Assembly (NCBI GenBank): GCA_944326305.1
Contig: CALVDL010000012.1
Span: forward strand, 18,904 to 82,903
Length of the DNA: 64,000 nt
Direction of reading: 5' to 3'
From: an uncultured Bacteroidales bacterium
Lineage (GTDB): Bacteria; Bacteroidota; Bacteroidia; Bacteroidales; UBA932
Under the pieces are notes generated by a model. The model made no database searches. It was not told the origin of the DNA and saw only the letters and a list, made by a program, of their open reading frames with translations. Shown here one piece after another: positions 9,041 to 16,173 of the stretch. How positions within the stretch are numbered: the stretch's first letter is position 1; every line of letters starts with the position of its first letter. The position numbers were made by a program, and so were the translations under genes.

Positions 9041-9440
9041 TCGAATTTGCCTTTAGTGTTTTTTCGCAAGACAGGTATCCGCCTGATTATATGCCCACTG
9101 AACAGGACCAAAGATAGCAGTCCTATGCGATAATGCCACATCCCCAATCCTGAACCGGCACCATCCACTCCTAACAAGGCATACCCGGAGAAAGCCAAAA
9201 TAATAAATATCAAAGACACGGCAACGGTAACATGGCTTTTTCGCCCAAGTCCATTTCGGAACAGGCTTCTGTACCATCCCCAGTGGGTCCTGACATGGAA
9301 TGTAATTAATACCGTAAACAAAACACTGGCTACGATATGCGCCAAAGCCCATGTATGCCACAGTTCATGACTGTTCCCGTGACCTGCAATATGCAGCCCT
9401 GTTCCTGTGAAAACAGCAGAGAGGAATATTGCTGGTATGC
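9037..9440 (-). pseudogene. DUF4405-like membrane protein, 5'-truncated
   Basis: From about 9440 to 9037 the minus strand reads a cytochrome-b-like membrane protein: FTGTGLHIAGHGNSHELWH, then ALAHIVASVLFTVLITFHV, two more hydrophobic helices, and a basic end (RRIPVLRKNTKGKFE). Histidines in the helices fit the haem- or quinone-associated DUF4405 type. The frame has no start of its own. It switches near 9410-9440 into a Crp-family fragment in another frame, so the 5' part has been lost through a deletion. An internal ATG at 9345 could start a shorter product. Confidence 0.55.
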
Positions 9441-9629
9441 ATGAAAGCGGTCAATGAGCTTTTCCTCATACAATTTCCTCACCGAGGGGTCATGCTCCAC
9501 AAGATTGAAAAAGTCATCTCTTTCGATGGCCTGGACTTCCGTAGGTTCGATACTTTCAAGGTAGAACAGGCTTGGTGTGCGTTTATACAGACTGTCGAAC
9601 GCGTTGCGGTGCTTGACGATGGTCTTCAT
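9408..9629 (-). pseudogene. Crp/Fnr-family regulator fragment
   Basis: About 66 residues (NAFDSLYKRTPSLFYLESIE to FHAYQQYSSLLFS) match the middle of a Bacteroidota Crp/Fnr regulator: the end of the cyclic-nucleotide-binding barrel (EPTEVQAIERDDFFNLVEHD) and the long dimerisation helix. Both the N-terminal barrel and the HTH are missing. The upstream side abuts an HxlR fragment and the downstream side runs into the DUF4405-like gene in a different frame, so two deletion junctions have produced a three-gene chimera. Confidence 0.6.
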
Positions 9630-9739
9630 GTTCGTGGATCACCAGTACGACCAGCAGCGCCCACTTGTTGCCGAAACGCGCAATAACATTGCGGACCGGG
9701 CAAATCTCGATATCGAATTTTTGTCTTCCTTTTTCAGCA
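9628..9739 (-). pseudogene. HxlR-family regulator fragment
   Basis: The minus strand reads FDIEICPVRNVIARFGNKWA followed by LLVVLVIHE, the hallmark N-terminus of HxlR winged-helix regulators (CPVRxVxxxxGxKW). No in-frame ATG precedes it. An ATG at about 9734 reads the same stretch one frame off (MLKKEDKN), which fits a one-base deletion. The frame is lost at about 9628, where the Crp fragment begins. HxlR proteins usually sense redox or electrophile stress and repress a divergent gene, and the divergent promoter here is still intact. Confidence 0.6.
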
Positions 9740-9786
9740 TGGCTTGTGAATTGACAGTTATGTACTATTGGCTATAATTGTAACTT

Positions 9787-9818
9787 CTTGACAGACAATA
9801 AATAACATCTTACTTTTG
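9787..9818 (+). promoter_or_regulatory. Bacteroidota promoter divergent from the HxlR fragment
   Basis: A -33 CTTG (9787-9790, within TTGACA) is followed after 20 bases by TACTTTTG (9811-9818). This is close to the ideal TTTG-N19-21-TAnnTTTG layout. It would drive the 49-codon frame at 9882. Confidence 0.6.
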
Positions 9819-9881
9819 CATCAGCAAACGACAACAGAAGAGCGGTTGCCGTACAAGTACTAACAAATAAAAATCATCAAG

Positions 9882-10031
9882 ATGAAACGAATTTCATTGA
9901 GCGGTATCTACGGGGCACCGACCATCACCACTATTTTCGGCCCGAAGAACTTTCTATACTCCGTCCCCGATGCTTTCTGCGCGGAAATATATTCCGTCCT
10001 TTCAAAAAATTTTTTCAAAAATAAATCCTGA
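9882..10031 (+). pseudogene. 49-codon open frame behind an intact promoter, probably a gene relic
   Basis: This short frame begins MKRISLSGIYGAPTITTIFG and ends in a basic, AT-rich tail (KNFFKNKS). The start looks like a genuine N-terminus and stands about 60 bases behind a good promoter, but the end does not resemble a natural protein. The region between the HxlR fragment and the next gene is therefore best read as a remnant of the HxlR target gene. I do not recognise the family. A functional leader peptide is possible. Confidence 0.35.
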
Positions 10032-10057
10032 CTCCAAGTGCCTCATTTCCAATAATG

Positions 10058-10073
10058 GTTACTTATATGTAAC
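10058..10073. promoter_or_regulatory. Operator-like dyad GTTAC-N6-GTAAC
   Basis: GTTACTTATATGTAAC is a perfect 5+5 dyad of the GTTAC/GTAAC type I associate with HxlR-family operators. It lies upstream of the promoter of the next gene, where CTTG at 10094-10097 and CATATTTG at 10120-10127 form an approximate -33/-7 pair. Confidence 0.4.
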
Positions 10074-10188
10074 TATGTGAGAATCAAGTATCTACTTGAC
10101 AGGAATATTTTTTCATCCCATATTTGCAGCAGAAAAGATACAAAGACACTTTTTGAAACTAATGTTTAATATCAAAATTTCTGCAAGT

Positions 10189-11025
10189 ATGAAAAAGAAT
10201 TTACTGACGCTGGCCGTTGCCGGTATGACACTAAGTGCTTCGGCACAGGAAAAAGGACGCTTCGAGGTACATGACCTCGGCAATTTCAAGCTTCACGTGT
10301 ACTACACCAACGATGCGTTGGGCGACGCAAGCTACATCATCGAGGGCAGGAAGGCTCTCGTTACAATGGAACAGCCTCTGTTCAAGGACAATGTGGTGGA
10401 ATTCGACGCCTATCTCTCCAAACTGGGAAAGAAGGTCGAGAAACGTATCACTGACTATCATGTAGGCGGGACCGGCAGCCATGATGTGGTCATGGCGGAA
10501 GGCATGCCTGAGTTTACAAAAGGAGAGATCTACGGCGGCATGATGGCAGGATTCGCGCAGATGTTCGGTGACGCCCTCACAGACATGCCTACAGGCAAGG
10601 CTACTGAAGTGGCATTCGGCTCCACGCAGACATGGGCAGGAATCCCGTTCGAGTTCCGCCACGGTGCTACATCCGATTTCCCGGGCGCAAGCATCCTGAT
10701 AGGTGGCAAGGTATATTTCACCCACTGGGTTCCGTCTAAGTCGCATGCCAGCCACCTGCAGATTTCCTCTCCGGCAGCCATCGACGCTGAAATCGCCGAA
10801 GCCCAGAAGTCTCTGGGATCCGGAGCGGAACTGTTCATCGGCGGACACGGCGGGGCAGCCAAGGCCGATGCCGTACAGTTCAAGATCGACTATCTGAAGA
10901 AAATGAAGGAAGTGCTCGGTGACAGCCGGACGGCGCAGGACTTCGTGGACGGCATGAAGAAAGCCTATCCGGAACTGCCCGGTGCAGATGGTCTGGGAGA
11001 GCTGGCAAAAGTTCTCTGCAAATAA
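10189..11025 (+). CDS. Exported metallo-beta-lactamase-fold protein with degenerate metal site
   Basis: The 278-residue protein begins with a signal peptide (MKKNLLTLAVAGMTLSASAQ). A longer upstream start at 10096 was rejected because it would bury this signal. The body follows MBL-fold order: a DASYIIEGRKALVTM strand pair near residue 47, a degenerate ligand loop (TDYHVGGTGSHDV) where HxHxDH is expected, VYFTHW in place of the usual TGD, and a late FIGGHGG. Several metal ligands are therefore replaced, and hydrolase activity is uncertain. The gene stands behind an HxlR-type dyad in a redox-flavoured gene neighbourhood. Confidence 0.65.
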   Translation: MKKNLLTLAVAGMTLSASAQEKGRFEVHDLGNFKLHVYYTNDALGDASYIIEGRKALVTMEQPLFKDNVVEFDAYLSKLGKKVEKRITDYHVGGTGSHDVVMAEGMPEFTKGEIYGGMMAGFAQMFGDALTDMPTGKATEVAFGSTQTWAGIPFEFRHGATSDFPGASILIGGKVYFTHWVPSKSHASHLQISSPAAIDAEIAEAQKSLGSGAELFIGGHGGAAKADAVQFKIDYLKKMKEVLGDSRTAQDFVDGMKKAYPELPGADGLGELAKVLCK

Positions 11026-11286
11026 ATGCAGCATTATGAGAACCTGCGCTACATCCTCCGGACGCCGCTTTACGGATATGTACACCTCGTCGTTTTATGA
11101 TTTCCGGACAGAAGAGGAAAGGTGGGCATACTGGCACGCATCAACCGTGACTACACCGAGAAACAGGCGACGGTACGCTCCTTCATCCCATTCCGTGAGA
11201 ATATAGACAATATAATAACTGCAATACAGACCCCTGTCAGTCGGCAATTCATCCTTGAGCATTTCTCCCGGAATATTTTATCTTAA
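11026..11286 (+). pseudogene. Open frame interrupted by an in-frame TGA
   Basis: Directly after the previous stop codon, the ATG at 11026 opens a frame that reads 24 codons (QHYENLRYILRTPLYGYVHL and VVL), meets TGA at 11098-11100, and continues in the same frame for 61 more codons of plausible protein (FPDRRGKVGILARINRDYTE to FILEHFSRNILS) before TAA. The steady frame on both sides of the TGA suggests a nonsense mutation in a former small gene. I do not recognise the family. Confidence 0.4.
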
Positions 11287-11306
11287 AGAATAGTCAAAGG
11301 AGGACA

Positions 11307-12062
11307 TCATATCAACTTCAGGTCTTTAGCCACACGGCAGGCCGCAATGGAGTTCTTCACCTGCAGTTTGCCCAGAATCTCCTGCCGGTGCCGGCTGACA
11401 GTATGGACACTGATGGATAGAGTCTCGGCTATACCCTTGCTGGTCAGTCCCTTGTCTATAAGGTCCAGGACCTGCCTCTCCCTGACGGACAGGATCCTGC
11501 TGCTGTCCTGTTTCTCCAGCTCCGTGACATTTCCGTTGACAGAATTAATTATCACGCACTGGCCGGGGATGTCAAAAGGCAGAGGCCCGTAAAGGCACAG
11601 GGCAAGCCAGAAGATGTCCCCGCACGGGACCTGAATATAGAACATCCGGTGCAATACCGGGACATACTCACCCGCGGCGTTTTTCATGCGGAGTTTGCTC
11701 GCAAGATAATAACCGGCACGTTCCCTCTTGGGCCGGTGCTTCATGAAATGGTAAAACCGGAGCTCCTGCAAATGCTTGGCTGACAAATCATCCGGATGGA
11801 CGAGCCGGAAGATTTCATCCTCCCAGATAGAAGACAACTCATCCTCCTTCCCGCTTTTGTCTATTCCCAGAGTCCGCGAAAATCCGCCGTAATAGATGTA
11901 ACTTGAACCTGTGCGCAAATCACTCAGCACGGCAATGGCATTTTCTATCCGTGCATAGCTGCAGGCCAAGTCCCTGTACCTGTCCAGCATTTCAGCATAC
12001 GGCTGTCCTTTGGCAAAAACCTGCCCGGAGAATTCTCTGTTCAATATGTCTATGGTGTCCAT
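11307..12062 (-). CDS. LuxR-type transcriptional regulator with N-terminal PAS-like sensor
   Basis: This 251-residue protein has an N-terminal sensory region of about 170 residues with PAS-like features (ENAIAVLSDLRTGSSYIYYG and IFRLVHPDDLSAKHLQELR). A C-terminal LuxR HTH follows from about 188 (LSVRERQVLDLIDKGLTSKG, then the recognition helix SVHTVSRHRQEILGKL). It is not a receiver-domain regulator. It is transcribed divergently from the DUF1349 gene across a 16-base palindromic promoter, so it probably controls that gene and itself. Confidence 0.88.
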   Translation of the reverse strand: MDTIDILNREFSGQVFAKGQPYAEMLDRYRDLACSYARIENAIAVLSDLRTGSSYIYYGGFSRTLGIDKSGKEDELSSIWEDEIFRLVHPDDLSAKHLQELRFYHFMKHRPKRERAGYYLASKLRMKNAAGEYVPVLHRMFYIQVPCGDIFWLALCLYGPLPFDIPGQCVIINSVNGNVTELEKQDSSRILSVRERQVLDLIDKGLTSKGIAETLSISVHTVSRHRQEILGKLQVKNSIAACRVAKDLKLI

Positions 12063-12116
12063 CCGACGGAAACAAAATGGTTATTTATAATCATTGTGCA
12101 GCATATGCCAATGTCT

Positions 12117-12132
12117 TACCTTTGCAAAGGTA
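12117..12132. promoter_or_regulatory. Palindromic bidirectional -7 element TACCTTTGCAAAGGTA
   Basis: This perfect 16-base palindrome contains a TAnnTTTG box on each strand (12117-12124 plus, 12125-12132 minus). On the plus strand ATTG at 12093-12096 stands 20 bases upstream, a good -33 match. The minus-strand -33 is less clear. One site can thus fire toward the LuxR gene and the DUF1349 gene and would also suit a dimeric regulator. Confidence 0.6.
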
Positions 12133-12171
12133 TTTAAAAGCAATGGTTATTCACTTCAAAAGCATCTGGAA

Positions 12172-12837
12172 ATGAGAAAATTTATATTAAGCGGAATTAT
12201 GATTGCCGTTTCGTTTACAGCCATGGCGCAGTCATTAGAAAAAATGCAGTGGTTCAATGAGCCGGAGCAGTGGGAAATAGAGGACAACTCGCTCTCGATG
12301 TACGTCACCCCGCAGACTGATTACTGGCGGATATCGCATTATGGGTTTACAGTGGATGACGCCCCGTTCCTTTATACCATGCGCGGAGGGGAATTCGAGG
12401 TGAAAGTGAAAATATCAGGTGACTACAAGACCCGGTTCGACCAGTCGGGGCTGATGCTGCGGATAGACCACGAAAATTATATAAAGGCAGGCATTGAGTT
12501 CGTGGACGGGAAGTACAATCTCAGTGCTGTCGTAACCCACCGCACAAGCGACTGGAGCATCATACCGCTGGAGAGGCCCGTACCTTTTGTGTGGATAAAG
12601 GCAGTGCGCCGGCTGGACGCTGTGGAGATTTTCTATTCCTTTGATGACAAGGAATATACGATGATGCGCAACGCCTGGATGCAGGACAACCATCCGGTCA
12701 TGGTCGGTGTCATGGGGGCCTGCCCTGACGGGGACGGCTTCAATGCCAGGTTTGAAAATTTCTCCATCAGGCATCTGCCTGATATGCGCAGAATGGAATG
12801 GCTGAAGAAGAACAGCGCGGGAAATGTTAATCCGTAG
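12172..12837 (+). CDS. Exported DUF1349 (concanavalin-like) protein
   Basis: The 221-residue product starts at the ATG at 12172, which gives a clean signal peptide (MRKFILSGIMIAVSFTAMAQ). The remainder is a jelly-roll of the DUF1349 / 'regulation of enolase 1' type: LEKMQWFNEPEQWEIEDNSL, DFxR-like FDQSGLMLRID, the WIKAVR strand, and the final NARFENFSIR. Related domains bind or process carbohydrates. The role is not established. Its partner is the divergent LuxR regulator, with which it shares a promoter element. Confidence 0.85.
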   Translation: MRKFILSGIMIAVSFTAMAQSLEKMQWFNEPEQWEIEDNSLSMYVTPQTDYWRISHYGFTVDDAPFLYTMRGGEFEVKVKISGDYKTRFDQSGLMLRIDHENYIKAGIEFVDGKYNLSAVVTHRTSDWSIIPLERPVPFVWIKAVRRLDAVEIFYSFDDKEYTMMRNAWMQDNHPVMVGVMGACPDGDGFNARFENFSIRHLPDMRRMEWLKKNSAGNVNP

Positions 12838-13129
12838 AAGAAACACCTTTCATCCGGTCCCGCCAATGGAGAATGGCATCGCCACAGTTCTGATTTATAA
12901 TTTAATATCGTCCCAGTGCTGTTCCTCAAGAACGCTCCGATAGATGATGCCGGGAATTCCATATTACCGGAATATGTTGTTGAGCTAATGAACCGGCATG
13001 GTCTTTCAAGTATGTATAGCACGAATCTCAAAATTTATATCGCGCAATAATACAGTAATCTCATTTTTTAAATGATTCTTAGAATCTGTTTATTTTTCTC
13101 GAGCCTCCGTGCGTTCAACATTCTTTTTT
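12838..13129. other. Gene-free stretch with one degraded coding fragment
   Basis: No intact gene is visible. On the plus strand, about 12904-13049 reads 49 codons of protein-like sequence (FNIVPVLFLKNAPIDDAGNS, then ILPEYVVELMNRHGLSS) to TAA, immediately preceded by an in-frame TAA, so it looks like the C-terminal stub of a lost gene. The rest is AT-rich. I do not recognise the fragment. Confidence 0.35.
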
Positions 13130-13738
13130 TCATGCATTTTCTGTATATCGCTTCTTGTCTTCTTCTGTGATTTCACGGATCACCCGGCAGGGATTCCCCG
13201 CAGCCAGTACCCGTGGCGGAATATCCCGGTTCACCACGCTTCCTGCACCGATGACCGCTCCCTGGCCTATCGTCACGCCCGGCAGTACACTGACACCGGC
13301 TCCTATCCATACGTCATCGCCGACCGTGATGGGGCGTGCATATTCCAGTCCCTGGTTCCTGCGCTCTGCATCCAGCGGATGCCCTGCCGTATAAAAGCCG
13401 CAGTTCGGGGCCACGAACACATTGTCGCCGAACTTCACAGGGGCTTCGTCGAGGATGACACAGTTCATGTTGGCGAAGAAATTCTCACCCACCTCGATGT
13501 GGTATCCGTAATCGCAGAAGAAAGGAGAGACAATCGTGCAGCTGCCCTTCACCTTGCCCAATATGCGTCTAATCAGCGCATCCCGTTCTTCCGCCTTGGA
13601 GGGACGTAACTGATTCAGTTCGTAAGTCATTTCGGCGCATGCCGCACGCTCTGCCAACAGTTCTTTGTCATAGTTGGCATCGTACAGCTTGCCGGCCTTC
13701 ATTTTCATTTTTTCTGTTTCCATGTCTGCTTGATTCAT
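13130..13738 (-). CDS. Maltose/galactoside-type sugar O-acetyltransferase
   Basis: This 202-residue cytosolic enzyme transfers acetyl from acetyl-CoA to a sugar hydroxyl. The N-terminal Mac domain is visible (KMKAGKLYDANYDKELLAER). The left-handed beta-helix follows with hexapeptide repeats (IEVGENFFANMNCVILDEAP, ITVGDDVWIGAGVSVLPGVT), and the active-site histidine lies in YTAGHPLDAERR. A -7 box TATCTTTG on the minus strand (13747-13754) is only 8 bases upstream of the ATG at 13738. An alternative start at METEKMKMK (13723) would have a longer leader. It stands alone at the right side of the accessory block. Confidence 0.92.
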   Translation of the reverse strand: MNQADMETEKMKMKAGKLYDANYDKELLAERAACAEMTYELNQLRPSKAEERDALIRRILGKVKGSCTIVSPFFCDYGYHIEVGENFFANMNCVILDEAPVKFGDNVFVAPNCGFYTAGHPLDAERRNQGLEYARPITVGDDVWIGAGVSVLPGVTIGQGAVIGAGSVVNRDIPPRVLAAGNPCRVIREITEEDKKRYTENA

Positions 13739-13794
13739 ATCAGGTACAAAGATAATTTTTCATATTACAACTGTATATAAAATATGGATTAATA

Positions 13795-13842
13795 TTAACG
13801 TGAATTCGATGAATTTAAATCATTAAATTACATCGAATTACC
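13795..13842. repeat. AT-rich palindromic repeat related to the 8788 and 8136 copies
   Basis: Positions 13795-13815 match the terminal motif of the 8788-8880 element with a few changes. The following arms TTCGATGAATTTAA (13805-13818) and TTAAATTACATCGAA (13823-13837) pair as a hairpin. The segment TCATTAAATTACATCG (from 13820) repeats at 8136-8158 with a single mismatch in 23 bases. Confidence 0.55.
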
Positions 13843-13851
13843 TATTAAGGA

Positions 13852-13950
13852 GCAGGCCTGTGGCCTGCGACAGGTCCCCCGGCGAGGGGCTTGATGGGGG
13901 TGGCGCCCCTTAACAAGGGGCTGTCACCGCAGGTGACTGGGGGTGGACAG
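13852..13950. repeat. REP-like cluster of GC-rich hairpins, right
   Basis: Successive palindromes are GCAGGCC-tgt-GGCCTGC (13852-13868), CCCCTT-aac-AAGGGG (about 13906-13920) and GTCACC-gca-GGTGAC (13923-13937). Positions 13917-13950 are the inverted counterpart of 8903-8937. Confidence 0.6.
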
Positions 13951-13957
13951 ACATGAA

Positions 13958-14107
13958 TTGTCATTTCGACCGAACGGGACCTTCTCTGTCATTTCGACCG
14001 AACAAAGTGAGTGGAGAAATCTGTAGAAAGAATTAACAGATCCCTCGGCTCCGCTCGGGATGACAAAAAGGATGCTCGGGATGACAAAAGGACATCCGGA
14101 ATGACAG
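13958..14107. repeat. Tandem 'GTCATTTCGACCGAAC' intergenic repeat with inverted 'CTCGGGATGAC' half
   Basis: TGTCATTTCGACCGAAC occurs twice (about 13959 and 13987), the second followed by AAAGTGAGTGGAGAAATC. The inverted complement CCCTCGGCTCCGCTCGGGAT follows near 14042, with shortened copies of CTCGGGATGACAAAA. This is the dispersed repeat I know from Alistipes and relatives. Another unit lies at 22841-22875. Confidence 0.7.
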
Positions 14108-14126
14108 GAATACAGGTCGTAAAAGG

Positions 14127-14183
14127 TAAAATATTGATTTTTATGACAATACTATTAATCATTAATTCGTCGAACTGACGTTA
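14127..14183 (-). repeat. 57-bp inverted repeat, right copy (pairs with 8789-8845)
   Basis: It is identical to the reverse complement of the left copy at 55 of 57 positions. It ends 127 bases before the end of the ClC gene, which is the first clearly core gene on this side. Confidence 0.85.
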
Positions 14184-14309
14184 TGTTATCTTGCCGGATT
14201 CGGTGACGTCTCCCATTTCGTGAGGATGTTCACCAGGGAAAAAGGCATTTCACCGGGAAAATACAGGAAAGGGCAGAAGGGTTCTGCTTCGAGTTTTAAC
14301 ATGAACAGG

Positions 14310-16112
14310 TCAATCGTGTGAGACCTGCTTGAGCTGCTCCCTGTAGGCGGAGAAAATCTTTGACTTGGACACAAAGCCCAGATAGGTCCGGTATTCATCC
14401 ACCACAGGAAGGTTCCATGCCCCTGTCTTCTCGAACTTGTTCATGACACTGTCCATCTTTTCATCCACATAGACATATTCAGGGGAGGACTTCATGAAAT
14501 TGTACACATGGAGATGGTCATATTCCTCTTTCTTGAACATGTCTCGGCGTATGTCCTCCAGGGACACATAGCCCTGGAAATGACCGCGGGAATCCAGCAC
14601 CGGGAAAATGTTCCTGGAAGAGGAGGACACCACATCGACAAGTTCCCCGAGTGTGGCGTCTATCTTCACCGACTTGAAGTCGTTCTCTATCAGGTCGGAT
14701 GTCTTCAGAAGGGTGAGTACGGCCTGGTCACTGTCATGGGTGAGGAGCTCTCCCCTCTTGGCTATACGCTTGGTATATATCGAATACGGCTCCACCATCC
14801 TTGTCGCACCGAATGAAATAGTAGACGTAAGAATCAGAGGGATAAGCAGTTCGTATCCTCCGGAAATCTCCGCAATCAGGAAGATGGCAGTCATCGGGGC
14901 CTGCATCACTCCTGCCATGAGACCAGCCATGCCCACGAGCACGAAATTCTGCTCCGGTACGGAGAACGGGCTGTTTGCAAAGAACAGGTTGATCGTCCTT
15001 GCCACTACGAACCCTGCTATCGCCCCGACAAAAAGCGTAGGGCCGAATGTTCCTCCGACTCCGCCTCCTGCATTGGTGAAAGACATTGAAAACACCTTCA
15101 GGAGAAGGATGAAAAGGTAGAATATGGGTATGGACCACGGCTTGTGCAGGAAAAAAGCAAGGACAGTCTCGCCCTCGAATGAAATCTCTCCTCCGTTGAG
15201 CAGCACCGACAGGGAATCATACCCTTCCCCGAACAGAGGAGGGAAAAGGAATATCAGCAGACCCAGACCCGCAGCCGAGATGAACCACCTTGAATAAGGG
15301 TTCCTGATGCTCTTGATCCTGTCCTCGAGCCAGAGTGTTGTCCTTGTGAAATATACGGAGAACAGCGCGCAGAAAAGTCCCAGCACGATGTAGAACGGGA
15401 GGTTGTGCATCGTGAACGGGGAAAGCGTACACTCGAAAGGCAGGGAATCCCCCAGGAAAAGATACGATATCACCGTGGCTGACACAGTGGACAGGAGCAG
15501 AGGCAGGATGGATGTCATGGAGATATTGAAAAGAAGTATCTCCAGAGTGAAAAGCACCCCGGCAAGAGGGGCCTTGAATATGCCGGCCACTGCTCCCGCC
15601 GCCCCGCATCCCAGGAGGATAGTCATGTTCTTGTACGACAGGCCCATTTTCCTGGCGATATTGGACCCTATGGCAGCCCCTGTGTAGACTATCGGCGCCT
15701 CGGCTCCTACGGAACCTCCAAACCCGATAGTGACGGAGCTCGCCACCAGTGAGGACCACATGTTGTGAGGCCTTATCTTGGACTCGTTCTTGGAGACGGC
15801 GAGCAGCACCTTGGTGACACCGTGCCCGATGTTGTCCTTGATGACGTACCTGACAAAAAGCATCGCGAGCAGCATCCCGATTCCCGGATATATGAGATAC
15901 AGGAAATTGTAGTCGAAACCGTCAAACCATGATGTGAGCGAATGATGTATATATTCTATGGAAAGTTTGAGCACCACTGAAGCCAGGCCACAGGCCACCC
16001 CGACCAAAAGCGAGAGTATGAGCATGAGGTCATGCTCTGAAATCCGTTTCCTGACCCATTCCAGGAAACGTTTCCAGAGTGTGATTTCCTTTATTTTCTG
16101 GTCTTCAGCCAT
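14310..16112 (-). CDS. ClC-family chloride channel/antiporter with CBS domains
   Basis: This 600-residue inner-membrane protein moves chloride, either as a channel or in exchange for protons. The ClC signature GFGGSVGAEAPIVYTGA lies near residues 130-146, with the gating glutamate in GAEAP. GIFKAPLAGVLFTLE and NAGGGVGGTFGPTLFVGA supply the other selectivity loops. The C-terminal 130 residues hold two CBS domains (DLIENDFKSVKIDATLGELV and FMKSSPEYVYVDEKMDSVMN). I chose the ATG at 16112; six bases upstream there is only an in-frame TTG. It lies 61 bases after the PurF-like gene on the same strand. Confidence 0.93.
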   Translation of the reverse strand: MAEDQKIKEITLWKRFLEWVRKRISEHDLMLILSLLVGVACGLASVVLKLSIEYIHHSLTSWFDGFDYNFLYLIYPGIGMLLAMLFVRYVIKDNIGHGVTKVLLAVSKNESKIRPHNMWSSLVASSVTIGFGGSVGAEAPIVYTGAAIGSNIARKMGLSYKNMTILLGCGAAGAVAGIFKAPLAGVLFTLEILLFNISMTSILPLLLSTVSATVISYLFLGDSLPFECTLSPFTMHNLPFYIVLGLFCALFSVYFTRTTLWLEDRIKSIRNPYSRWFISAAGLGLLIFLFPPLFGEGYDSLSVLLNGGEISFEGETVLAFFLHKPWSIPIFYLFILLLKVFSMSFTNAGGGVGGTFGPTLFVGAIAGFVVARTINLFFANSPFSVPEQNFVLVGMAGLMAGVMQAPMTAIFLIAEISGGYELLIPLILTSTISFGATRMVEPYSIYTKRIAKRGELLTHDSDQAVLTLLKTSDLIENDFKSVKIDATLGELVDVVSSSSRNIFPVLDSRGHFQGYVSLEDIRRDMFKKEEYDHLHVYNFMKSSPEYVYVDEKMDSVMNKFEKTGAWNLPVVDEYRTYLGFVSKSKIFSAYREQLKQVSHD

Positions 16113-16173
16113 AAGCAAACCTCAGAATATTCCGGTCCATGCACTCCCTGTCCGGGATTCCCGTGTGCAGACA

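Noticed and set aside
10096..10188. Upstream start for the MBL-fold gene
   Set aside because: It would place a 31-residue tail before an excellent signal peptide and would cover the promoter.
10231..11085. 284-codon minus-strand frame opposite the MBL-fold gene
   Set aside because: No start context or domain; the plus strand has a signal peptide and promoter.
8780..14200. Prophage or integrative element with integrase
   Set aside because: No integrase, transposase, relaxase or phage structural gene could be found; only repeats and gene fragments are present.
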